A stretch of DNA of 64,000 nt from positions 10,225,611 to 10,289,610 of the forward strand of contig CM060851.1 of NCBI GenBank assembly GCA_030737835.1, written 5' to 3'. The DNA comes from Acorus gramineus. Its lineage: Eukaryota > Streptophyta > Magnoliopsida > Acorales > Acoraceae. Numbering within the stretch: position 1 is the first letter of the stretch; every line of letters starts with the position of its first letter. Shown in pieces: positions 1 through 12,200 of the stretch. A program made the position numbers and the translations under genes. Under the pieces are notes generated by a model. It worked only from the letters and a program-made list of their open reading frames with translations, was not told the DNA's origin and ran no database searches.

Positions 1-509
1 ACACATGACATTGTAACATTAAAATGAATTTCAAATCAAATATAAATATCAAATTAATTGATATTTGTGAGAACTTCTGGTTCACATAGATGTATAATAT
101 TTAAATTTTAATAAAAGATGACAAACATGGAACAGTTACATGAAAAATAAATAATCAAATGATAGATGCCGCATATTGTTGTATGGGAAAATTGCATACT
201 AGTTTTTATAAATTAATCATATCATAACATATGTATGAAAAATTTTCACGGGGATTGCATGCATGAAAAATAAAAGATAGATGTATGCAGTACATCAGAT
301 GAAAATAAAAGATAGATGTATACGGGTTCTACACATAATTTGCATACGGTTCCATGCATATTGAAAAAAAAAATTAATCATATGTATGTAGTAGATGATT
401 TACATAAAAATACATAACATCAAAAGGGAGTATATTTTTTATATAGATCATTAAGAACCCATCGATACAAACCTTTCTCTTTAACAAAGAGCTTCTCGTG
501 CTGATAACG

Positions 510-839
510 TGTTGTAAACTAAATAGAATATGATATATAAAAGTATATAAACAAAACACACAAGCATATAGAAGAGAAGTAGAGAGAGATTCTTATTCAC
601 TATTTGTTGGTTGAATACAAGAGAGAACCCCTCTATTTATAGGGTGTATAGAGGAATCCCAAAGGTGGAGAGTTACAAGTCTATAGAGGTGAGGGGGAGA
701 TAGTGGGGCAATAATGGGAGTGTTATGGAATAGAAGAGTGGGGGAGGTTATGGAGTTGAATGAGGGGGTTATGGAGTTGAAGAGTGGGGGATGTTATGTG
801 TTAGAAAAGTGGTGGTTATCCACCACCATATTCACAACA
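510..839 (-). mobile_element. LTR of a minus-strand Copia element
   Basis: 330 bp bounded by TGTTGTAAAC at 510 and ATTCACAACA at 839, so TG...CA with a 6-bp terminal inverted repeat. On the minus strand it contains a CTATAAATAGAGGGG-type TATA region (about 630-645). Just beyond its minus-strand 3' end lies CGTTATCAGCACGAG (509-495), a leader motif common after 5' LTRs of plant Copia elements. The element interior would run left, off the window. No coding sequence is recognisable in 1-500. Confidence 0.65.
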
Positions 840-1290
840 GATCAGTTTTTTACAGGGGCAGCGATATGCCCACCACCTTATTTGCTTGAGCCACCACCTT
901 TGTTTACATGAAAACCATCCATACATTACTCAGTACATAATGATTAAGAGCACCACTCTATAACTGCCACCATCCTACAAAATTAGCCTAGGCAAGCCCA
1001 TCACCCAAATAAAAAATACATATGAACCTTATCCCAAAAAAAAAAAAAAAAATGGAGGTATTGAAATGGGTTAGACAAATGGATTGTCTATGCTATTATA
1101 TTTCCTAAATAGTGTACATGTCGATTGGAATAAAAAAAAAACCATAAGTTCTACGGATGATTAGACACATGGGTGTCTACGTAGTTATATTTCTTAGACA
1201 ATGTAACTGTCAATGGAGCAGAAAAAAAAATCTCGTATGGAATGGGTTAAACACATGGGATATTTACATAATTATATTTTCAAGACAATG

Positions 1291-3766
1291 TGTTATGACT
1301 GTGTCATTTAATTAGTATAAATAATTTTATTTATGGGTTTGTACTTGTGCTTAAGTGTTGAGATGCAATTATTAGTTTTATAGATCAAACTAGGGTATTT
1401 ATTTAATTGATAATTAGTTTATGTGTTACGTTGGCTATTAGAGAGGTTATGCATTTCCAACACATCCATTTCAAGTATTTGAGTCTCTTAGGTTTTAGTT
1501 GGGGGTAATTAAGACATTTTCACTTACCCAACACATCCCACACATGTGACAAAAGTTATCTCTCTCACTCTCTTCAATTGAAACTTTTTCTTCTCAAGCA
1601 TCTCTTCTTCTTGGTAAGTCCTTTTACTTTTGTTTTAAAAACCCCTTTTTACATCAACATTCAAACTTAGATCTACAAAAATCTAACCGTTGGATTTTCG
1701 ATCTGCTTGTCACACCATGCTCACCATCACTCCCTCTTCTAATCAAGACCATTTTTGTCCAGATCGGAGGTTGGTCATGGTCGGGCCGTGCGCCGACGTG
1801 GCTGATTTTGGGCCAGCTTGGTGTGGCGGCAATTCGAGAGCATTCCCTCTTCCTCACTTGTTTCCTTTCCGAGCATTCTTGCTTGTTTGTGAGTGCATAA
1901 ATCATTCTCATTCATTTCTCCTTTAGCCCCCGTTTGTTTCCGGTATAACCCCTGGATAACCCCGGATAAGTATTTTGAGGTGTTTGTTTACCCCGGATAA
2001 CCCCCGATAAAGTATGCCAGAATAAACCCTGATAAAGTGGTATATGGATTCCAATCAACCCCTGGAATTAAAGTTATCCTAGGTTATTCCACCCAAAGAA
2101 TATGTGGGCTCACTGTCAAATCAATTGTCACCACCTCTTATAAATCACCTGTCAAATCAACTATCATTATTTTTTTATCTTTTAGAAATCCTTATCCATA
2201 CTTTACTCACATTTTACCTAAATAACAAAAGATTTATTCTTACGTTTACCAATGAGAATAATTCAAAACACAACCAAACACAAAATCACTTTATCTTTAT
2301 TTATACTCACTTATCTCGGATAAATGTATACCTTAGAATAAAACATATCCCTGTTCCAAACGGGGGCTTAGAGTTTGTATTTGTGCTTAATGGTCCTCTA
2401 TATGAAAATGTGATTCTATGTATTCTTAGTTAAGGTATTTTATAAATTGTTACTATGTTAGAATGTTAAATAGTAGTGTATGTTTATGTTTGAGTTGTGT
2501 TTTCATGTCTATGTCAATGCATGCATGATTTAAAATTTAATATTGATTGATGATAAAGAACTTGATGTTTGTGTAGAGATATAAATGTGATATTTATTTT
2601 TTAATGTGGTGGACTTGTCTAGAGTGATAGAATGTGAAATATTAAGTGTCAAGCTTATGTCCATGTTATATTTTAAATTTTTTTGTACAACTTGGGGACA
2701 CCTAAGTATAAGGGTTATATGTATTAGCATGATTAAATAATTATAAATATGGCTTATTTTACTTGATGTACTTGCTTGTTAAAATAGTTGACTACATATT
2801 ATTTTAGTATGCTAAGTATGATAGCATGCTATGAAATGTGGATGTTGAAGGGTTACATGTTGGTGGATGTGATTATGGGAATGTATTGTTTGGAGGAGGT
2901 TTATTGTCTTGTGTTAGTTTTGATTTGAACGATACATTGAATCTCATGTGAGGATTAGTATGTGATGTCTTATCCATAATCGATTTCGATATTGTAGTAG
3001 AATTGATTGTCCATTGATGATAAGGATAATAATGAGCCCCCTACACTTACATCAGGGATGTGGTTGGGATGACAATAGTGAACCATCAGGGATGTGGTTG
3101 GCATGATCATAGTGCGCCCCTTACACTAACATTAGGGATGTGATTGATATAACATCTTGGAACTCTCTTTAATTCTATACGTTCGTTCTATTTGTTCATG
3201 TATGACCCTTGCATTTTACTTGAGAGAGTTGTATGGTTTCTTACATTACATAGTATTTAATTTTTGCTTGTAATAGTGATTATTTTTGTAAGGGCGAGAT
3301 TTTGAGTTGTGTACTTGCTGAGCTTCATCGCTCATCCACTCTTTCTTTATAGCTGAATTATTATTTCAGGTGCGGAGCAGAGTGGCTATTCTGCGCCCAT
3401 GTGAGCGGGTTGTTTAGAGTTTTGGCTCGACTTGAAGACGTACTACGTTGGGCGCCAATTAGAGCTGTCATCATCTTAGTTTGTCTTTGTGTTAGTGTTG
3501 GTGGGTGTCTTTTTGTATAACTCTTTACTTGTCAACCAGTTAACAACTATTCTAGTGCTCTGACAGGACTTAGTTTGGGTTGTCATTTTGTGCTCTACAT
3601 ATATTTCTTTTGTTCGGTCTTTATTGGCCTTGAGGTTAAGTTATATGTTTCCGCTGTGTTCATCTCTAACTATTACTTATTGCTTCAGTATCTTTTCTTC
3701 TAAGTCTTGTAGATTTTTTATATTAATTATGTTGTTCTCTAAAGCTGGCCACTTTAGAGTGTAACA
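1291..3766. mobile_element. Solo LTR with perfect 5-bp target-site duplication
   Basis: Begins TGTTATGACT and ends GAGTGTAACA (5-bp inverted termini TGTTA/TAACA). The 5-bp duplication 'caatg' lies at 1286-1290 and 3767-3771. The 2476 bp include a 442-bp MITE plus its 3-bp TSD, so the LTR proper is about 2.03 kb. No internal domain or second LTR is present, so LTR-LTR recombination removed the rest. Its length suggests a large Ty3/gypsy-like or Copia family; the family is not identified. Confidence 0.8.
1926..2367. mobile_element. Tourist-like (PIF/Harbinger) MITE, nested in the solo LTR
   Basis: 442 bp with terminal inverted repeats GCCCCCGTTTG / CAAACGGGGGC and TSD 'tta' (1923-1925, 2368-2370), typical of Tourist MITEs. 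A diverged relative lies at about 51534-51962. Confidence 0.85.
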
Positions 3767-5338
3767 CAATGTCCCTAGCCATAAGAACAGAAGAAAAAAA
3801 AAAAGATAATATGTTTGACTACATGAATCAAGTTTCCTCTTGAAAAAAGTCATAAATTCAACGTGTTACTTTTTTAGACTCGGGTCTAATCACATGATCC
3901 ACTGATAATCATGCAAAGTCAATCTTGCAAAGAAAGCCATCTAAGGTTTGATCAAAACCACCATTCAAAGTCATACTTGCATTCAAAGCCATATAATCAC
4001 TGTTGAAAATAATATAGTTATAATTTCAACAAGTGCTCCTACAAAAACCATCTAACACATAACTGATTGAACCATTGTTGTTACTTACATAAACATTCAT
4101 TTCAATAAATCTTAGAAAAAAAAACAAAATGATTTGTTGAAAGTGTTAACTCCATTTAAATATCAACTGTCGTTCAACCTCTTAGAACGACGTTCTCTAG
4201 TTGGTAACTTCAGGCGACCTGACAATGACGGAAGAGGTGTATTGTCTTGACAATGGTCTAATATGTTTTGCACGTGCCTTTGCCAAATGCTTATTGTATG
4301 TCTCCCTCATACGAGTGACTGTAACTCTGTAAGTATTGTAATATATGAGTATGCTACAAAAGAAATAAATATTGATGTGTTAATAAAGCTATTGGAATTC
4401 ATCATTTATTGATAAAGAACAATCATACTTACCCAATGTTAATAAAGCTATTGGAATTCATCATTGATGTGTTAATAAAGCTATTGGAATTCACCACTAA
4501 AGACACCATAAAATCATATTACCCATACCACAAATCCCTTCGAATATTAAATCCGATCTAAACATGCTGAATAACCTAAGCAAAAAAAAAAAAAATTATA
4601 ACACAAAATGTAAGCTCCATCAATTTTCCTATGAATAATAAATCTGAAAACAAACACATATAAAAAAAAAAAAACCATCCAAAACTCATCTTAATCCTTA
4701 ACTCACAAGTTAAAGCAAACAATTCCCACAATTCAACAGACCCTTAAAAAACACACGTATATCAACTCTAACAAAATCTCATATAGGTCACAATAAAAAA
4801 AATAAAAAATCATCTTAAACAAATTAACCAAATCCAAATAATGAATACCCAATAATACAAAAATAAGAAAGATAAATTGGTTCAAATAGATTACATTGAT
4901 TGATAGGAGAGAGTTGATGTCATCAAAAGCGGACCAGAGAGATGGGAAGTTGTTCACCAGAGGGGGATAACGGCTTCACGGCGTCAATCGCCAACATCCT
5001 CATGTGAGCAACATATGGGATGAGCCAAAGAGATGCTCGAGAGGCTAGAAGGAAAAAAACAAGGGAAGAGAGTGAAGAGAGATCGATGGGATGAAATGCG
5101 ATGGGTGATTGGAAGGGTGTTTCTCATAGTGAGTTTATATAAGATGGTGCACTTGGTAAGTGAAAAAATTAAAAATGGTGGGCTTCAAAAGATGGTGCCT
5201 CAAGTGAAAAAGGTGGTGGGTGTATCGCTGCCCATTTTTTATATATGACAAAATAAAGGATAATGAGTAGATTTCACAGTACAAATTAATTTTTCCTTTT
5301 TATTTTTGGCAAAACTAATCTTACATATTATTTACAAA

Positions 5339-5343
<5 letters not shown>

Positions 5344-5389
<46 letters not shown>
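5344..5389. repeat. Homopolymer of 46 C
   Basis: Uninterrupted C run between 'aaattaa' and 'tcatcac', just outside the right end of the MULE-like element. It could be a real C-tract or a sequencing/assembly artefact. Confidence 0.9.
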
Positions 5390-5391
<2 letters not shown>

Positions 5392-6265
5392 ATCACTACC
5401 ATTTGATGAGGATTAGTGCTCTAACGTGGTTTGCCACATTATGAACAGGGATGGATGCTCTCGCTGTGTTTCTGTGCTGAATTCATCAAATGAGAACGAG
5501 TTCATGTGTGATAAATGGATCCATTACGTTTATATAATTTATAAAAGTACAAAAGAAATACAAAAAATACAAGCACAGGATCCAATTATAAAAGCCAACA
5601 TTATTTTATGTCATTGAGTGATTAAGTGGGCAACTTTTTATTTTGCTTGTTTTCCTTTGGGTCACTTTTTCTCTCGCCTCCATTCAGACACGATCTAAAG
5701 AAGAAGAAAAAACATAATATTCTGCTTAGTGTGGCCTGGTGTAATGAACTATTATCACTTACTGAGTGGCTTCAGGCTCTCTTCTTCGAATGAACTAAAT
5801 TAGTAAATTATAGTTAATTCTTAAAAATAAAAAGGAAGAAAAATATGTCTGACAAATACAATGTTAAGAAACCTGGGAAGGAGTACAAAAGGCATGTAAT
5901 ATCCTCCATGTCACTGTTGATGTACTGAAAGTATTGAATCAGAGTAGCAAATTCTAGGAAAGTAATCCACCACGGCATGGAATCTCATAAAACAATACAA
6001 TTAAAATTTTAATATTTTGATTTCTCAATGTATAGACAACACAACACTTACCTGATAAGACACCCAAAACAAATCAATCCTTCAAAAGAATTTGGAGATT
6101 ACAAAGATTTCCCCTGCCCATGTAAGCAAGTTCAGACTCAATGACAGAAAATGAATAAGCAACAAACGAATAGAAATAACCCCTAAATTCCAGTAACATC
6201 TGGAGATATATCTGTACAACGTTCACCCTTCGCATTCATTATTTCAAAAACTTCTCATTCTTCCA
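5390..6265. other. 3' flank of kinesin-5, including its 3' UTR
   Basis: AT-rich. The 3' UTR of the kinesin gene must lie in the right part (roughly 6265 down to 5900). No other gene or repeat could be supported. Confidence 0.4.
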
Positions 6266-9200
6266 TCAATTTACAGCAGTTAGGGGGGACCTTGAGTCTC
6301 TCAACGATTGTGCTTGGCCTGGGTGGTGTTTCATATCGCCATTAGCTTGCTTGGTGGATTTCGCCTCCCAGAATGACTTCAACAGCTCTTCAAAAGCTGG
6401 TGTCCTGAGCTCTTCAATAGATGCCGAGTTTGGTGGATTTATTACCCTCATTTTTGGGGTCGAACAAGATGGTTCATCCACCTACATGAGTGAGCATGAC
6501 AAGAAAATGAGAAACTTAATTTCTCTTCAGTGATTGTAAATCGACAATAGACACTTACAGCGTATTCTTCTTCCAATATATTACTGGCATTGTCGGTGAT
6601 CTCCACAATTTTGTGATAGTGTCCGCTCCTCAGTTCTCTCAGTTCTTGATTGCAAGGAACGATCATTGAGTCCATGTTTCCACATGCTTCATGATCAAGT
6701 TTCAAAGAATCTGCAAAACATATTTCGGTTAAGATTTAAGACATAACATTATCCACACAACAGCTCTTTAATTTTGATGTTGCAGTGCCAGTCCAAAAAA
6801 AGTATGTGCGAAGTCATGACAGTTCAATAAAATTGGATCAAGTCATGTCATCACATAACCAGTTAAGATTGAACATGCTTGGAGTTTTATCTCTATAACT
6901 GAGGTAATGATGTGTGCTAGAGTTGGAGCATACAGATTTTATAGCTCAATTTGAATATGATAAAATATCAACTTTGGAATTTTTAAATGGAAAAAAAAAA
7001 CCATTTTCTTTTAGTTTAAAAAGAGCATTGACCAGAATCAACAGATAATTGTAGAAATAAATGACCACAAATAATTATTTCTATTGTTCTGAGTATTTGG
7101 GTGCAATAAATATAACCTACATGACCCACCTAAAAGAAAATAAACCTACATGATTTTTTAAACCGTTGTGTCCCTACTTCAAATTCAAATGCTGTGCTGA
7201 AAGATATAGCTAGAGAGTGTAGATAAACTTCTTCATACACCAAGGTACATAGTCTTCGAGGAGGGAAAAAAAAACGAAAATATTCTGACATCTTACCGTC
7301 AACAGAGGAAAGGAGACCCTTGTTTTCAACATCAACATCTTCGAGAACAGTATCCGCAGAAGAAGACAATCTTGATCGGAGCAGCTGATTAGCTCCTGTT
7401 CCAGTCCTATAAAATTGATAACCACAAATAAGAAGGAAAGATAACATATTGCCAAGTTGTTGTTAATCACAAAAATAACACCGTGCAAGTACCTGATGAT
7501 GGAATCTACGGATGCAAGGTTTCCATTCTCGAGATTGAGAAGGGATTCATGAGCATCTCTCCATTGCTCGGTGCCCATCTTTGCCTTTTCCATACTACTC
7601 AATTTGTGTCACATAATTGAAAATCAGACATTTTTCACATATATATACAGGTATCTACACAAAAACATTGGTTACATCCTTACCAGTGTTGAAGACCCTC
7701 TTCCAAACAACACATTCCACTCTCCACCCCAGCTGTATCCTCTTTGTAGTTGTTTTCAGTATTTTCCATATAAACCAACCATTGATTCTTCACTGAAGAT
7801 GTGAAAGCATTTGTGTTGGACATCTCTTGTTGTAGCTTACTGGTTCTACTGATGGCACTCTCCCGTAGGCTATTGATCGTTGTTTGGACCTAAATGGAAC
7901 ACATGAAACTCAAATAAGATACCAACATATAATTAAATGGAATCTCTGACTACACTTTGGTATAGGCATTTCCAACAATGTAATCAATATATGACTAAAC
8001 TGGTGCCTCACGGTACCCCTGGATTTCCTCATAGTTAACCATATAACTGTTAAACATAAAGGCTAATGATATAGTGTCTCATAGAGATGCTAATGATAAT
8101 AGCGTCTCATAGACGATATTAGTGTTAGGGTCCCTGCAAATTTCTGATTTATTAGGTTGCTTGTGTGTCATTTTAGTAAAACCTAGCATACGAAGCGTTA
8201 GGAATACCAAATGGAACACATGAAACTCAAATAAGATACCAACATATAATTAAATGGAATCTCTGACTACACTTTGGTATAGGCGTTTCCAACAATGTAA
8301 TCAATATATGACTAAACTGGTGCCTCACGGTACCCCTGGATTTTCTCATAGTTAACCATATAACTGTTAAACATAAAGGCTAATGATATAGTGTCTCATA
8401 GAGATGCTAATGATAATAGCGTCTCATAAACGATATTAGTGTTAGGGTCCCTGCAAATTTCTGATTTATTAGGTTGCTTGTGTGTCATTTTAGTAAAACC
8501 TAGCATACGAAGCATTAGGAAGACCAAATGGAACACATGAAACTCAAATAAGATACCAACATATAATTAAATGGAATCTCTGACTACACTTTGGTATAGG
8601 CATTTCCAACAATGTAATCAATATATGACTAAACTGGTGCCTCACAGTACCCCTGGATTTCCTCATAGTTAACCATATAACTGTTAAACATAAAGGCTAA
8701 TGATATAGTGTCTCATAGAGATGCTAATGATAATAGCGTCTCATAAACGATATTAGTGTTAGGGTCCCTGCAAATTTCTGATTTATTAGGTTGCTTGTGT
8801 GTCATTTTAGTAAAACCTAGCATACGAAGCATTAGGAAGACCAAATGGAACACATGAAACTCAAATAAGATACCAACATATAATTAAATGGAATCTCTGA
8901 CTACACTTTGGTATAGGCATTTCCAACAATGTAATCAATATATGACTAAACTGGTGCCTCACGGTACCCCTGGATTTCCTCATAGTTAACCATATAACTG
9001 TTAAACATAAAGGCTAATGATATAGTGTCTCATAGAGATGCTAATGATAATAGCGTCTCATAGACAATATTAGTGTTAGGGTCCCTGCAAATTTCTGATT
9101 TATTAGGTTGCTTGTGTGTCATTTTAGTAAAACCTAGCATACGAAGCGTTAGGAAGACCAAATGAATTATGAAAATGAAGTTTCAAGATATAGCGTCCCT

Positions 9201-12200
9201 GTATTGTTCATTTTTGTAGCCCATCTCTAACAAATATAAATCTCAAATGTTTTGAATTTTAACAATCTAAAATATATTTCATATATATGTGGTACCAATG
9301 AATTCGATGTTCTTGAAAATAATTGATTCCAACAAGAGGGGGGATTGATTGGTGGAACTACTAGATTACAAGCTAATTATTTATTTATTACAAATAAAAA
9401 TTACCTAAAACCAGTTTGAGCAGTTAAATGTAAAAGGAAAAAAAAAATGAGGAAGAGTCAATCTCGTCACACAAAAATAGGAGCAGAAATGCTTATTTCC
9501 CTTATAGATGCCATCAATTAGGCTTAGCAAAAGAAAAAAATTATGCATATTTTTTTTTCTCTTATAACTCGTAATGGGATCGAAAATAAATATACATCTC
9601 AGAAGGGATTTGAAGACCAAAGATTATGCTTAGCAATCAAAAGCACATGGTGACATCATTTCCAAAGAAAAAATCCAAGAGAACTTCCAAACACCCTATG
9701 TCTCTGACTGTTACAGGTCCATTTCAAAACAACACTTGATACATTTTATTGTGATTGAAAAGTACATTAGTGCATTCAATAGAAAGTATAAGTCATCGAT
9801 ATGATTCTTTCCTTTACTAATGTTTAATCCAGGAAAGCTCTAGAATTTTGAGATCATGAAGGAAGAACTGTAGCAACATTTAAAATAAAAACGATATCAG
9901 CTCCTCAAGATTTTTTTTTTTTTTTTTGAAAAATGTAGAAATATAGCTACCATGATTTCATTTCTGAAATACAAAGTAAAACTCTAAATTGGTGATGAGA
10001 GAAATAGAAACAGGACAAAACAAAACAAGAGAACCAACACAACGGGGGGGAAGGCCCTAGGGGATGACATTCCGGCCACGAAGTTCAAGATTATTACCAA
10101 TTTTGATTCATTTAGAAGTGCAAAAGAAGCCATTGGTAAAATCTTCTAGATAAATATAAGTCAATTAAAAAAACTCCAAAGGGAAGAAGCCATATAATGA
10201 ATTAACAATACATTAAATAAGTGTATATATACTGTGCAAGAAGGAAGATAACCAACAGACAGATATTTCGAATAAAATCACAGGCTGTACTGACAAATAA
10301 TAATGTTAAAATGAGAACTTATACTGTCAGAATATTACATCCTAGTCAGTTCTTGTTTTTTAAAAAAAACAATAGATTTTGTTCAAGATTATTTGCAAAC
10401 ATACAATTCACATGATCATGATTCATGACACTTTTAACTGAAGAAAGCAGAAATGCTGTTAAACGCAAATAGTTTAAAATAATATGTACCAGTTTTTTCT
10501 GTCTAGCACTTGAGCTTGCTAGCATCTCTGCCACTTTTTCCAGAAGCTGCCTTTCTTCATTAGCAGAGCATTGCTGTTTATGGAAGATGAAAGCTGTTAG
10601 AAAGATTTTCATGGAAAGGAATTCTCAAAACAAATGAAATGGCCAACAGACCTCAAATTTATTTTCAAGTTCAGATAGCTGCTGGTCTTGAACTGCCTGT
10701 GATTCTTCCAAAATTCCACTCAATCTGGAAGAATGCATATCTAGGGTCTGGAAGAAATTAGAAGTAATCTTGGAAATAGATCTTGTTGTCTCGACAGCTC
10801 TCCGATGTCCCTGGGGATTTGGTTGATAGCACATTGAGAATTTCATGATTAAGAGATTGTCATTAAATCAACACTGAATATCATTAAGTAGTAGCTAGAC
10901 CTACTTCACGCTGTTGTTGTGCAAATGCAGACAATTTCTCCCCTTGATCCGAAAGATTGCTCTGAAGTTCATTAAGCAGTAAATTTGCTTCTGATGAAAT
11001 CCCTTTAAAACACTACACAGCAAAAAAGGAGATATCAATGACGAAATCAAAGACAATCACAACAAAAACTTAATTCCAGTAAAAATGGAGCATACATCCT
11101 CAAGTTTGGAAGAGTGACTCAACACTTCTGCATTTAGCTTTCCAAAAGTTGACAGTGAATTTTTGTCAAGCTCGCCTGCCAAATCATCCAATGCTCTGAT
11201 CCCAGTGCCATATAATGTTTTAAGCTTCCCCACTCGTCCTCGAATTTCTTCAGTAGCCTGATACAATAACCATATTTCCATGTTTAACTTAGATGTGCAA
11301 AAAAAGAAGGTTGTCCTCACTCCTCACGATGAATTAAGGGTACCTCAGTTTTTGTGGAGACAAATGTTTGCATATCATCCTCCATTTCTTTCAGTTGGTT
11401 CTCCTGCTGCATCACAGAAGCTGAAACAGTCCTATGCAAGAGCTCAAGCTGCTGTGTTAACTGAGACTGGAACCTCTGAACAAGCATTCTATTTTCATCT
11501 TCTATTTTGTCTTTGCGCTCTGGTTTTTCACAGATTATGTCAACAATGAGTGTAACAATTTAGAATATTTAAGATAAAAATGAAAACAGAGATACCAACC
11601 AATTTTGGCAAACAATCCAGTTACATCTGATGCTGCATTCTCTAGTTCTGATCGAAGCTCATGAGCACGCTCGACGAGTGCTTTCTCTGAAATTTCAAGT
11701 CACGAACATGGGTTACATGAATGTTATTGTTTCAATAAACTGTTCTAAAATCTTGATGTCAGCTAAAAATCGAGAACAATGCAATTAAAACGACATGCAG
11801 TTTGTCTGGTCCCCTGTGCTTGTTCGATGGCATGTACTGTTTGTGAGATGGCCACAAACAGTGTGCAAACCTTTTAAAAAAATTTAGCGAAGTTAAAAAG
11901 AGAAATTCAGAAATACAAAAATGCTGAAAATGCTAGAAAAAATAGAATAAAAACATAAGATGGCATGTGAGACAGAGGTCTTTAAGTAACAAATGTGATG
12001 GCATTTGGCAAACAGAATCTATATAAACAAATGAGGGGAAAATAGAATCAATTCATTAGAACATGAATGCACATGGACACAATTAACAAGGTTGTGAAGC
12101 ATTGATTCATTGGAATTAATACAAAGCACTGCTCACCTGATTTGAGAAGATTAGATATCAAGTATTCCTTTTCCTTAATTGTGCTGTTGGCTTGTCTGTA

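Larger units (their letters stand above)
855..5234. mobile_element. MULE-like DNA transposon carrying a nested solo LTR and MITE
   Basis: Terminal inverted repeats: left 855 GGGGCAGCGATATGCCCACC..., right (reverse complement from 5234) TGGGCAGCGATACACCCACC..., similar for about 60 bp including a 'caccaccttnttt.cttgag.cacca' block. Flanking 9-bp repeats 'ttttttaca' (846-854) and 'ttttttata' (5235-5243) match 8 of 9, the TSD length of Mutator-like elements. Removing the 2481-bp LTR insertion leaves about 1.9 kb with no transposase, so it is non-autonomous. Confidence 0.7.

Noticed and set aside
1654..1926. Opposing open frames in the solo LTR
   Set aside because: Short, mutually overlapping, inside an LTR, with no family features.
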